Shown here one piece after another: positions 24,121 to 31,976 of a DNA stretch of 64,000 nt (the first letter of the stretch is position 1; every line of letters begins with the position of its first letter). The stretch comes from Paenibacillus macerans. GTDB lineage: Bacteria; Bacillota; Bacilli; Paenibacillales; Paenibacillaceae. The DNA is taken from the NCBI RefSeq assembly GCF_900454495.1, contig NZ_UGSI01000001.1, positions 4,714,501-4,778,500 of the forward strand. The letters are read 5' to 3'. The notes beneath the pieces were generated by a model. That model searched no databases and had not been told where the DNA came from. It saw nothing but the letters and a program-made list of their open reading frames with translations. Both the position numbers and the translations under genes were made by a program.

Positions 24121-24504
24121 ATGTGGAAAGAATTCAAAGCCTTCGCCCTAAAGGGCAACGTGCTGGATCTGGCCATCGGTGTCATCGTTGGTGCGGCTTT
24201 CGGGAAAATCGTCACCTCCCTGGTGGAAGACATGCTGATGCCCGTGATCGGCCTCTTGATGGGCGGCATTGACCTTAAAGGACTGCAATTCCAATATGGC
24301 GACACCATCTTGAAATACGGCGCGTTCCTTCAGACCATCATCGACTTCTTTATCGTCTCCTTCTCGATTTTCTTGTTTGTCAAAGGTATCAATAAACTGA
24401 AACGCAAAGAAGATCCGAAGCCCGAAGCGCCGCCGGCGCCGTCCAAAGAAGAGCTGCTGCTGACGGAAATCCGGGATTTGCTGAAACAGCGACAGGTCGA
24501 ATAG
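24121..24504 (+). CDS. mscL: Large-conductance mechanosensitive channel
   Basis: Homopentameric tension-gated pore releasing solutes on hypo-osmotic shock. It is 127 residues with the MscL N-terminus (MWKEFKAFALKGNVLDLAIGV), pore helix GVIVGAAFGKIVTSLVEDMLMP, second helix and a charged C-terminal helix (EELLLTEIRDLLKQ). The ATG at 24121 has a G-run upstream; the in-frame TTG at 24112 is less likely. Confidence 0.97.
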   Translation: MWKEFKAFALKGNVLDLAIGVIVGAAFGKIVTSLVEDMLMPVIGLLMGGIDLKGLQFQYGDTILKYGAFLQTIIDFFIVSFSIFLFVKGINKLKRKEDPKPEAPPAPSKEELLLTEIRDLLKQRQVE

Positions 24505-24513
24505 ATGCAGCCG

Positions 24514-24564
24514 AAAAAGAGTGCCTTGAGCCGCAACCAACCTGTCGGGCTCGGGCACTCTTTT
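24514..24564. terminator. Terminator between mscL and pnkp
   Basis: AAAAAGAGTGCC and GGCACTCTTTT form a long stem usable in both directions, placed between convergent genes. Confidence 0.8.
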
Positions 24565-24570
24565 GTCATG

Positions 24571-27156
24571 TTACAACCGCGGATCGATCTCCCGCTCCTG
24601 CGCCACCTCAAACAGCAGATTGGCGGCAATTTCCTTATACGCGGCATGGTCCGGGGTTATGTCGGCGAAAGATACACCGAGCAGTTGCATCCCGAGCCGG
24701 TACTCGCTTAGCGAAGTGCGCAGCTTCTGGTTGACGTTCTTTTGCTTCAGCAGCTTGCGGTATTTGTGCGGGAACTTGTAGTCATACCCGTAGATGATGG
24801 ACAGGTACTCGGGATTGCGCACCTTCATATAAGGCACGGTCCTGCCGTTCCATACCTCGGGCTTGATGACGACTCCCTCCATATGCTGCTCCAGCGTCAG
24901 CTTGGCGAAATACCGCTCCGCCCGCGCCAAGCAATCCGGATCGGACAGATCGAGCAAAAGCGCTTCATCCTCGGAAAGAAAACCGTACATCTCGGACGTC
25001 TTCCACTCCGGCACTTGCTCCCGACCATCTTCATAGACGATTTTCAGCACGGCAAACGGCTTATACTCCAACGCCCCGTCCTCCGCATAAAGCTCCAGCT
25101 GCCGCTTGTAAGTTTCATAAGCCCCCAAATGATCCGCCAGCGGAACATGGGTTTCGCGAATGTCATGCATATGCTTATAGTTCTGGTATACGCTCGCTCC
25201 ATACTTTTCGCTGAGGTCGTTCTTCGCCATGCGGAACTGATCCCGTTCAAAACCGCTCGCCTCATACTCCGCGTTCAGCTTGGCAAAGGCCTGTTCAAAC
25301 CCGGTTTGCGCCAGGAACGCAAGCTCCGTTTCCAAGGCCTTCTCGATCGGTTTAAACTGCCGCTCAATCAGCCCTTCGCCCAGCGCTTTCCACGGCATAA
25401 GCTCTCCATCCAGGATCAGCATGGCGATCCCCTGCTCTTCCATATACCCGCCGAATTTATCCAGCAGCTTAGCATAAATGGCCGAAAGGTCCGCCCGATT
25501 CACCTTGTAGCCGTTCCGGCTGACGGCAAAACATTGCTCCGGGTCTTTATACAAATAAACATTGCACCGCGAACCCATATATTTCGGCTGCAGGACGACC
25601 TGCCCCACGCCGCGTTCCTTGAAATAATCCAGCCCGCGCGCCAGGGACTCGAGCTCGTCTGCCGCTTCGTCCTTGTCCGCCGGGGACATCGTACCGGAGA
25701 TGAAGTTGATTTTGTGCCGCGAGCAGTAATGCAGCCGGCGCAGTTCTTCTTCCCCCAGCTCCCCGACGGACACCTTCCGCTCCTCTTTAAACAGCGTCGG
25801 AAGCTCCTCGAATATAGCCGCCCGCCCCGACTTCCGCGACTTCAAAAACGGCTTGTACGAGATGCTGACGGAAGTCAGCAGGTTGCCATGCACACTGCCG
25901 GTGTCGATATGGATTTTGTTGCGGATGCGAAAAGACTGTTTGGCCGCCACATGCCCGAATATATGGTAAGGGTGGTTCTTCACCGCTTCCTCCTGCAAAA
26001 AAGCCAACTGCCCTTCCAGCGGCGCCTCCCGGTCAATCCGGAAGTTCCGCTGATGCCGGGCGGAGTTCGTGTCCAGCTTGCCGATATACTTGTTCCGGCA
26101 CGGCGCATGAGTAACATAGAAGGATGATCCCCTGGTCCCCACATACCGGTAAAACGGCTGCGCCATCGACACCAGCTCCCGGAATCGCTCCAACAGCTCC
26201 GCATCCTGCCGCAGCGCCTGAACCGAATCGAAATACGTCTGCAGCAGCTCCTGATCGACGCCGCTGATTTCGCCTTTAAAATACTTGTCGACGAAGTTCT
26301 CGTGGTTCCCCAGCACAAAGTAAAAATGCTCCCGGTTCTCGTACAGAAACCGGATGATTTCCTCCGTTTGCTTGCCCTTGTCGATCCAGTCGCCCGCTAG
26401 AATAAGCTTCGTATGCCGCAGCTTCTCCGCCGCCACCAGCTTGCCGTCCTCCAGACGGTACCCGTGATCGCGCAGCAGCCCCTGCAGATCGTCCACGCAT
26501 TCGTGCACATCGCCGATGATGATATATTGCTGATCCTGCGGGAGTACGGTGCTCAAGTAATCGTCAAGGTTCTCGATCACGACGCGGTACTCCGGATTCG
26601 CTGTTCCTTCAACCGGAAGGTAGAAATCTTTAGCACGGACCTTGTGAACTTTGCCGTAGCCTTCGCGGGCCAGCGAGCCGAGAACGTCTTTTTTCAGCCG
26701 GTTGATGTGGTTGGTGATCAGCTTCTTGGAGCGCTCCGAGGCATAATAGTCCTCCCGCCGGCGATAATCGAAGACGATCACCTCCAGGTTGTAATTGTTC
26801 TGAACGGCGATGTCTTTCACCTTTGCCCGGAAATCCTCGGACAAACCGGTCGTATCGACCACTACAAACTCCGCGTTGATCGGAAAAGAGGTGGCCAGCT
26901 TCAGTCTTTCAAACAGCAGGCGAAAAGCCTGCTCGCTCGCCTCCAGCATCACTTGATCGTATTTATCGTATTCGTATCCAAGGAGCTCCTGGCGAATCCC
27001 GTCGGAGGACAGATACTGCACGTTAGCCTTGATATTCCCGCGTCCGTCCTCGAAACGCAATCCCGGAACCAGCACCTCCTTGGCAAAGGTGGTTTTACCG
27101 CATTCGGTCGAACCGACCAGCATAAAAATCGTATGGACCTTCGTTTGGATTTCCAT
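24571..27156 (-). CDS. pnkp: Polynucleotide kinase-phosphatase-ligase (bacterial Pnkp)
   Basis: RNA end-healing and sealing enzyme of 861 residues, about the length of Clostridium thermocellum Pnkp. The 5'-kinase domain has P-loop GSTECGKTT (residues 15-23). The central calcineurin-type phosphatase has GDVHECVDD, GDWIDKGKQ and LGNHENF. The C-terminal adenylyltransferase has motif I KYMGSRCNV with the lysine nucleophile. Pnkp repairs RNAs cut by ribotoxins; family members need Hen1 for full ligase activity. It starts 4 bases after the hen1 stop, and the upstream open frame is inside hen1. Confidence 0.95.
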   Translation of the reverse strand: MEIQTKVHTIFMLVGSTECGKTTFAKEVLVPGLRFEDGRGNIKANVQYLSSDGIRQELLGYEYDKYDQVMLEASEQAFRLLFERLKLATSFPINAEFVVVDTTGLSEDFRAKVKDIAVQNNYNLEVIVFDYRRREDYYASERSKKLITNHINRLKKDVLGSLAREGYGKVHKVRAKDFYLPVEGTANPEYRVVIENLDDYLSTVLPQDQQYIIIGDVHECVDDLQGLLRDHGYRLEDGKLVAAEKLRHTKLILAGDWIDKGKQTEEIIRFLYENREHFYFVLGNHENFVDKYFKGEISGVDQELLQTYFDSVQALRQDAELLERFRELVSMAQPFYRYVGTRGSSFYVTHAPCRNKYIGKLDTNSARHQRNFRIDREAPLEGQLAFLQEEAVKNHPYHIFGHVAAKQSFRIRNKIHIDTGSVHGNLLTSVSISYKPFLKSRKSGRAAIFEELPTLFKEERKVSVGELGEEELRRLHYCSRHKINFISGTMSPADKDEAADELESLARGLDYFKERGVGQVVLQPKYMGSRCNVYLYKDPEQCFAVSRNGYKVNRADLSAIYAKLLDKFGGYMEEQGIAMLILDGELMPWKALGEGLIERQFKPIEKALETELAFLAQTGFEQAFAKLNAEYEASGFERDQFRMAKNDLSEKYGASVYQNYKHMHDIRETHVPLADHLGAYETYKRQLELYAEDGALEYKPFAVLKIVYEDGREQVPEWKTSEMYGFLSEDEALLLDLSDPDCLARAERYFAKLTLEQHMEGVVIKPEVWNGRTVPYMKVRNPEYLSIIYGYDYKFPHKYRKLLKQKNVNQKLRTSLSEYRLGMQLLGVSFADITPDHAAYKEIAANLLFEVAQEREIDPRL

Positions 27157-27160
27157 CGCT

Positions 27161-28426
27161 TTAGGCCCCCTTTTTCTTAAGAATGACGCCCTGCGTCGTC
27201 TTGATATTGTCGACCCCGTCCCCGACAGCCACGAATTCGAAATGCAGCTCCGTGTCCCGCAGCACCTCGCCGATCCACTGCCGGAACGAGTCCTCCCCCA
27301 TCTCCCATTTATGATCGTCATGCCGGAATTCGCTCAGCTCGTAAAACCGGTTGAAATCCGCGTTCGGCGTCGTGATGATGAAACGCTCAAAGTCGACTTT
27401 GGCGCAGATTTGCCGGATCAGCCGCCCCGCCTCGTCCCGGCTCATATGCTCAATCACTTCGGTGAGGATGACATCGACCTGCTCCCCATTGTAGCTTTCC
27501 AGGAAGTGATCGATCGAGGCGAACGTGACGAGGTTATCCAGCTCTTTTCGCGCGGCCTTGCGTTTGACCTGCTCCAGCAGTTCCTCGTTGATATCGACCG
27601 CATAGTAAGTTCCCTCGATTTTTCCGGCAAAAGGAATCGCATAGAACCCTTCTCCGCAACCCACGTCCAAAATCGACTTGTCGAAGGACAGCGCGTTTCC
27701 GATATAGTTCCGCCGCTGCAGCGCCGTGCCGCCGTAGGCGAACTGGATGTCGTAACGGTCCGTCTTCTCCAGCTCCGCCTTGTACCTGTTGAAGCGGTCC
27801 CTGGAAGAAAGAAAGTTCCGTACGAACAAACTGCGGATGTAAAACGGCGCATCGATCACATTCAAGCTTTTGATGTACTTATCGAGAATACTGTCCGAGA
27901 TATCGATATACTCATTGCCGAACATGGACAGGAACAAGCACAATACGCTGACGGTGTGCAGCAGCAGGTACAGGCTTTTCTCCGTCTTCACGATGAGCGA
28001 GTAACTCTTATCGGCCTGATGGGTGATGTCAAAGGTAAATTCCTTCAGATGCTTGGCAAAAAATTCGATGTACCGGACCCGCTCGATATGAATCATATTG
28101 ATGAAAAAAGTATGCTCATAGCCTTCCGTATCCCGTGTATCCTGCGCTTTTAACGGGGCGGAAAAAAACTCGCCGATTGCGTTCAGCGGAAACAGCGGGG
28201 TGTTGTACCGCGATACGTTCAAATACTCGAAGTTCTCCTGTTCGTGCTGCTTATATGAAATGTCGTTGTCGGCATCTTTAAAGTACACGTTAAAGGTGTG
28301 CTCGCCGGTATACCAGCCGTACGCCATGCCTTTGCGGATGGAGCGGAGCAGCATCCCGGAGTGCGGATTTTTTTTGATCAAAAAAGAAAATTGCGGATTC
28401 GTGGATCTCACCTGGATGATCGCCAT
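27161..28426 (-). CDS. hen1: Bacterial Hen1 RNA 3'-terminal 2'-O-methyltransferase
   Basis: Methylates the 2'-OH at the 3' end of a cleaved RNA before Pnkp seals it, making the repaired site resistant to the same nuclease (known for the Pnkp/Hen1 complex). It has 421 residues: an N-terminal ligase-activating domain (about 1-220) and a C-terminal SAM methyltransferase with LDVGCGEGFYAIP. The Mn2+-binding E-x-x-E-H signature is EVIEH, with the later His in FRHDDHKWE. The ATG at 28426 has AGGAGGG 7 bases upstream. Confidence 0.95.
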   Translation of the reverse strand: MAIIQVRSTNPQFSFLIKKNPHSGMLLRSIRKGMAYGWYTGEHTFNVYFKDADNDISYKQHEQENFEYLNVSRYNTPLFPLNAIGEFFSAPLKAQDTRDTEGYEHTFFINMIHIERVRYIEFFAKHLKEFTFDITHQADKSYSLIVKTEKSLYLLLHTVSVLCLFLSMFGNEYIDISDSILDKYIKSLNVIDAPFYIRSLFVRNFLSSRDRFNRYKAELEKTDRYDIQFAYGGTALQRRNYIGNALSFDKSILDVGCGEGFYAIPFAGKIEGTYYAVDINEELLEQVKRKAARKELDNLVTFASIDHFLESYNGEQVDVILTEVIEHMSRDEAGRLIRQICAKVDFERFIITTPNADFNRFYELSEFRHDDHKWEMGEDSFRQWIGEVLRDTELHFEFVAVGDGVDNIKTTQGVILKKKGA

Positions 28427-28457
28427 GGGAATCCCTCCTGACTTCAGTAAATTGCGG

Positions 28458-29252
28458 CTACCCCCAGACCTCATGCAGGGTGGAGCGGAATATGCCGTTC
28501 AGTTGTTCAACGTCGGGCTGGGCTTGCCGGGCCTGCAACTTGGCGGCCGCTTGCTCGAAATAAGCCAGGCGCTCTTCCAAATACGTGTGGATCGGCTGCA
28601 GCTTCGGCTCCATATCAAGCTCATCCCCGGACTTCTTGCGGGCCAGCAGGTGTTGGATCGTGTCCATTAACTCGCTATTCGCGGGGACCAGGTCCTGAAC
28701 CAAGTCCTCAAACTCCACCGGCGGCATCGTATCGTATTTCTCGATCCAGCCGCAGGCCAACACCGGCCGCAGGACGTAGAAGTATTTTTTGAGCTTCACC
28801 CGTTCCCCTTGCAGGTAACCCCGGAAGTTCCCCTTTGCCATTTGGAGATAGTGATACATACAGGATTTTGGCGAAAAGGTTAACGGGGAAATCCGGCGAA
28901 TTTGTTCGGCGGCGGAATATTGCTCCATATATTGTATCGGTGAATGCAGCCATTCCAGCAACGGCGGGTTCGATTTATGAAACAGAACCAGCGCCTTTTT
29001 TAAATCCCATCCGTTGATATCCAGCCGATCGCTGATCGGCCGCTCGATTACGTCCCGGCCTTCGTAGATCGACAAATACCAATCGGCCGGCCGGATATAG
29101 AGGAAGCGAACATCATAATCGCTGTCCCGCGAAGGAAAACCCCAGGCCCGGCTGCCCGATTCGCAGGCGTAGAGGATACGCACCCCTTCTTCCCGCTCAA
29201 TGTTATGCAGCTCGTTTAGAATCGTTGGATGGAAGTCGTATGGGTTGGTCAT
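28458..29252 (-). CDS. RlaP-type nucleotidyltransferase (RNA-repair-associated pol-beta fold)
   Basis: A 264-residue protein of the RlaP/PF10127 family (pol-beta superfamily nucleotidyltransferases found beside RNA ligases). The active-site pattern is ESGSRAWGFPSRDSDYDVRFLY: GS motif plus D-x-D carboxylates. A helical C-terminal region contains a HxxLxxAKGNFRGYL-like motif. Its position between rsr and hen1 on the same strand supports a role in RNA repair, perhaps adding nucleotides or nucleotidyl groups to RNA ends (inference). AAGGAGAG lies upstream of ATG 29252. Confidence 0.88.
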   Translation of the reverse strand: MTNPYDFHPTILNELHNIEREEGVRILYACESGSRAWGFPSRDSDYDVRFLYIRPADWYLSIYEGRDVIERPISDRLDINGWDLKKALVLFHKSNPPLLEWLHSPIQYMEQYSAAEQIRRISPLTFSPKSCMYHYLQMAKGNFRGYLQGERVKLKKYFYVLRPVLACGWIEKYDTMPPVEFEDLVQDLVPANSELMDTIQHLLARKKSGDELDMEPKLQPIHTYLEERLAYFEQAAAKLQARQAQPDVEQLNGIFRSTLHEVWG

Positions 29253-29287
29253 GGGAGGTCACTCTCCTTGCTATTACTGATATGTAT

Positions 29288-29313
29288 GGCCATGGACTCC
29301 ATGGTCCATGGCC
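29288..29313 (-). repeat. 10-bp inverted repeat between rsr and rlaP
   Basis: GGCCATGGAC and GTCCATGGCC flank a 6-base loop in the 80-base gap. There is no U-tract, so an mRNA processing or stability hairpin is more likely than a terminator. Confidence 0.5.
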
Positions 29314-29332
29314 GTTCTATAGGTACGGTCAC

Positions 29333-30850
29333 CTATTTATTATGTTTGCTCAAAGCGTCCAAATCCAGTGTTGCGACCTGCTCCGTCATGGAGGCATATC
29401 CCTGCACGGATTGGGCGATATAGGACAACACCGTGTCGCTCCAGCCGTAAATGTAGAACGTGTTGCGGTCCGTCTGCGGGACCATGGCATGGCGGTACGG
29501 GGCGATGTCGACGATAAACGCCTTCACTTCCGGGTTCACCTTGGCCCGGTACTGAGCCAGTACCTGATAAAAAGGACTGCCGCTGTTCTGCTGTTCGTCC
29601 GTGATGATGATGATCTGATCCACGCGCTTACGCTCCTGCAGCAGCTTGCGGACCGGCGCACCGGTATCCGTCCCGCCGCTAGCGCGGATGTGCTCGGCTT
29701 GCCCGAGAATACTGTCGCGCTTCGAAGGTTTCGCGTCGTGAACCTCGTGGTTGAACAGCCAGAACAGCGAGTTCCCCTGCGTCTTCTTATACAGCGCCAA
29801 GGCAAAAACCGCGCCGATCTCCAAATACTGTCCTTGCATCGAACCGGAGATATCCAAAAAGATCGCGGTGTTGTCGCCCAGCTCCGGCAGATTGCCGAAG
29901 GTCAGATCGGCCGCGTCCCGCAACGCCTCGCGCAGCTCCGGATGCTCGATTTGGCGGAACGCCGTAGCGAAGCGAAACGGCAGGATGCGCGCTTTGCGCA
30001 GCGCCTCCTCGTTGGTCAGCCGCGCGATCACGTAATCTAGGTGCCGCTGCTCATCCAGCACGCCCGCCCGGTCTAGCGTGTTCAAATGGCGGAGCAGCGC
30101 GAAGGTCGGCAGCTGGTACAGCAGCGCCTCCCAGACGGCCTTCGACGGCTTGATCGCGCCGGTCACCGTTTCGTACGGCAGCTTGCCGCGTTCGATCCAG
30201 GCGATCTGCTCGCTTTCGCCTTCGGCCCGCTTCAAATGCTCCAGTGCTTCCACCTGCGGCAGCAGCCCAAGGTTGGCTTCCAGCCCGCGGAGGTAACGGA
30301 ACAGCGCCTGCTGCTTCAGGTCCGCCGGCTTCGGATGGGCGGTGGCGATCACGTCGCCCAGGCTGTAGCCCCGGCCGCGGCCGTTGTACTTCACCGCCCA
30401 ATATTCGCTCACTCCGGTAAGGAAGCGGTTCACCTGGCGCTTGACGGCGCGGCCGCCTTCGCCCCGGCCCTGTCCCTTCAGGATTGTCAAGAAGTCGGAC
30501 AGGTCGGACGGGATGCGCACCACCCGAAGGAATATCTCCGCGAACAGGTCCGGACGATAGGCGGACAACACGGCCAGGCCAAACAGCGGCTGCAATCGCA
30601 TTAGGCCTGCGGTGCGCGCATACACGATCGCTTTTGCCATAAAGGTCGGGTTAGCCGCCGCCATCTCGTGATGCATCTGCTCCGCTTCATTCAGCAGTTC
30701 GTTTTGGTCGGCATAAAACGTGTTGCTCATTGTATTGGTCAGCAGGATCTGCAGGTATTGCTCTTCGGCAGACCGCGTATAAGCCGGGTAATGGTCTTTG
30801 TTGCGTGTCGTCGGTCGCATGGAACCGAACAATTTTTGCGCGAAACTCAT
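29333..30850 (-). CDS. rsr: TROVE-domain Ro60/Rsr protein
   Basis: Ring-shaped RNA-binding protein that binds misfolded RNA and Y RNAs; in Deinococcus it directs exonucleases in RNA decay. It has 505 residues: HEAT-repeat TROVE ring (about 20-340, including YWAVKYNGRGRGYSLGD) and a C-terminal von Willebrand A domain with the MIDAS motif FLDISGSMQ, GGTDTG and ITDEQ. The ATG at 30850 has AGGAGG. The three Y-RNA-like genes end 48 bases upstream on the same strand, so they probably share its transcript. First protein gene of the order rsr-rlaP-hen1-pnkp. Confidence 0.95.
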   Translation of the reverse strand: MSFAQKLFGSMRPTTRNKDHYPAYTRSAEEQYLQILLTNTMSNTFYADQNELLNEAEQMHHEMAAANPTFMAKAIVYARTAGLMRLQPLFGLAVLSAYRPDLFAEIFLRVVRIPSDLSDFLTILKGQGRGEGGRAVKRQVNRFLTGVSEYWAVKYNGRGRGYSLGDVIATAHPKPADLKQQALFRYLRGLEANLGLLPQVEALEHLKRAEGESEQIAWIERGKLPYETVTGAIKPSKAVWEALLYQLPTFALLRHLNTLDRAGVLDEQRHLDYVIARLTNEEALRKARILPFRFATAFRQIEHPELREALRDAADLTFGNLPELGDNTAIFLDISGSMQGQYLEIGAVFALALYKKTQGNSLFWLFNHEVHDAKPSKRDSILGQAEHIRASGGTDTGAPVRKLLQERKRVDQIIIITDEQQNSGSPFYQVLAQYRAKVNPEVKAFIVDIAPYRHAMVPQTDRNTFYIYGWSDTVLSYIAQSVQGYASMTEQVATLDLDALSKHNK

Positions 30851-30898
30851 GGTTATAACCTCCTGCCCGTTTTCATAGGAAAACGGCAAATCAAAATA

Positions 30899-31024
30899 GA
30901 TAACACCGGCGAGGAATGGGTGGAATAGGTCGGCGCAGGAGTCGAACCTGCCGTAATGCCCGGATATTCCAATGGTCGCTATGGATGCGAAGTAACCCAT
31001 TCCGGCGCCTCACCGGTGTTATAC
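30899..31024 (-). ncRNA. Y-RNA-like RNA 1 with T-arm and anticodon-like hairpin
   Basis: About 126 nt. The ends pair over 15 bp (ATAACACCGG-YGAGG at 30899-30913 with its complement at 31010-31024, one G-U). After a bulge with the shared GAGGCGCC motif, a second helix forms (GGAATGGGT with ACCCATTCC). The enclosed module has a 7-nt-loop hairpin UCGC-AUCCAUA-GCGA (30976-30990) and a consensus T-arm GCAGG-UUCGACU-CCUGC (30935-30951). A bulged long stem plus tRNA-like module is the known layout of bacterial Y RNAs. Nearest RNA to rsr. Confidence 0.8.
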
Positions 31025-31030
31025 GGTTTT

Positions 31031-31155
31031 GGCAAAACGCACGCAAGGGAAACTGCTTTTCGAAAAGGTTGCCTTGTGCCGCTTGGCACAATCGGATACT
31101 AATCCCCTAAACTAGTCGAAGTAACCCTTTCTGGCGCCTCGCGTTTATTTTTGCC
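31031..31155 (-). ncRNA. Y-RNA-like RNA 2, degenerate tRNA-like module
   Basis: About 125 nt. Ends pair as GGCAAAA with TTTTGCC and ACGC with GCGT; after the shared bulge motif (31117-31140) an AAGGG/CCCUU helix follows. The module contains a 7-bp hairpin UUGUGCC-AAGC-GGCACAA, matching the acceptor-stem hairpin of RNA 3 in form. The T- and D-arms are not consensus. Only about 6 bases separate it from RNA 1 and RNA 3. Confidence 0.7.
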
Positions 31156-31160
31156 CGTTT

Positions 31161-31312
31161 GGTTAAAGCTCGCTCGAAGAATAAGGCGGACAGGCACATA
31201 AACTGCTCTACCCCTGAGCTATTCCGCCAACCGGCGGAAGTTGGATTCGAACCAACGACCAGTCGCTTAACAGGCGAAGTATCCCGTCCAGGCGCCTCGG
31301 CGATCTTTAACC
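31161..31312 (-). ncRNA. Y-RNA-like RNA 3 containing a circularly permuted tRNA(Asn)-like module
   Basis: About 152 nt. Ends pair as GGTTAAAG (31305-31312) with CTTTAACC (31161-31168), followed by the shared bulge motif and a GGACGGG/CCUGUCC-type helix. Inside, in 5'-3' order: anticodon-like hairpin UCGC-CUGUUAA-GCGA (31263-31277, loop identical to tRNA-Asn GUU), variable GGUC, T-arm GUUGG-UUCGAAU-CCAAC (31240-31256). Then come acceptor 3' strand UUCCGCC, a 4-base loop, acceptor 5' strand GGCGGAA (31222-31239), UA, and D-arm GCUC-AGGGGUA-GAGC (31205-31219). This is a tRNA opened near the anticodon and closed at the acceptor end. Confidence 0.85.
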
Positions 31313-31387
31313 TACCGGCCTTCGCCCTGCAGCGATGACCTTGTGAACCTATCTTCGCTCATTTTACGGCCCGCGAACATGGCGAAA

Positions 31388-31415
31388 GTATTACGACAAA
31401 GAAAAAATTGCCCAA
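31388..31415 (-). promoter_or_regulatory. Possible promoter of the Y-RNA/rsr operon
   Basis: On the minus strand, TTGGGC, 16 bases, TAATAC, about 75 bases before RNA 3. A better -35-like TTGACA (complement of 31420-31425) has no well-spaced -10. Weak evidence. Confidence 0.3.
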
Positions 31416-31449
31416 TGGATGTCAACGACGATGCCGTCGGTACCGTAGA

Positions 31450-31644
31450 TAAGGGAAAAAAATGTCGCTATTGGGGCGGTATCACCCCTTTTGAGTGAAA
31501 TAGAGGTAATTTATGTCGCTATTTTCTCGAACCGTAGGGGAAATGGTGCTTTTCATAACGTTCATTGGAAAATAAGTACAAAAAATGTCGCTAATGGTCA
31601 CGTACAGGTTTAACTCGGGAAAATAAGACCATAAAATGCCGCTA
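31450..31644. repeat. Phased four-motif element, family D copy 1
   Basis: Four 21-bp motifs of the form TA-N12-ATGYCGCTA, a degenerate version of the copy 2 palindrome, start at 31450, 31501, 31573 and 31624 (steps 51, 72, 51). It lies in the intergenic region between the Y RNAs and the WYL regulators. Copy 2 is at 37305 with almost the same steps. Confidence 0.8.
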
Positions 31645-31684
31645 TTTTGAGGGCGAGCGTTAGGTGGGGCATGAGAGGGGAGTA

Positions 31685-31771
31685 TGAGATGGGGGAGTGA
31701 GTTGGGAGAGTGAGATGGGAGAGTGAGATGGGAGAGTGAGATGGGAGAGTGAGATGGGAGAGTGAGGTGGG
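31685..31771. repeat. 13-bp tandem repeat
   Basis: The unit TGAGATGGGAGAG is present four times perfectly (31711-31762), with two degenerate copies before (31685-31710) and a partial one after. This is a microsatellite-like array in the WYL upstream region. It has no spacers, so it is not a CRISPR. Confidence 0.9.
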
Positions 31772-31976
31772 ATCATGAAATGGGGCATAAGTCGGGGACA
31801 TGAGGGAGTTTATTAAGCGGGGTCAGCCAGCAACACTAATACAGATATTTCGCCAGCGGCTCCGCTGAAAAAGGCCCCCCTGCCTTATCCCGGCCGATCA
31901 GCTCCTTTCCCCCTTTCCCATCCCCTGCTACAATTAGGAAAAAGCATCTTTTAGGAAACGGGGGGATGGAACAGCA

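Noticed and set aside
21713..24566. kptA and the neighbouring genes as part of the RNA-repair operon
   Set aside because: Three plus-strand genes and terminators separate kptA from pnkp. Proximity is noted, but co-transcription is excluded.
24742..26127. Long plus-strand reading frame (461 codons) opposite pnkp
   Set aside because: It is antisense to a clear Pnkp with all catalytic motifs. The sequence is arginine/histidine/leucine-rich shadow protein, a common result of GC-rich third positions.
27029..28153. Plus-strand reading frame of 374 codons opposite hen1 and pnkp
   Set aside because: Shadow of Hen1. No ribosome site and no recognisable domain.
31190..31290. Ordinary tRNA(Asn) gene
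   Set aside because: The T-arm half precedes the acceptor 5' half, so the order is permuted. There is no free CCA-type 3' end, and the whole lies inside a Y-RNA-like stem.
31685..31771. CRISPR array
   Set aside because: The 13-bp units are directly contiguous without spacers, and no cas gene is in the window.
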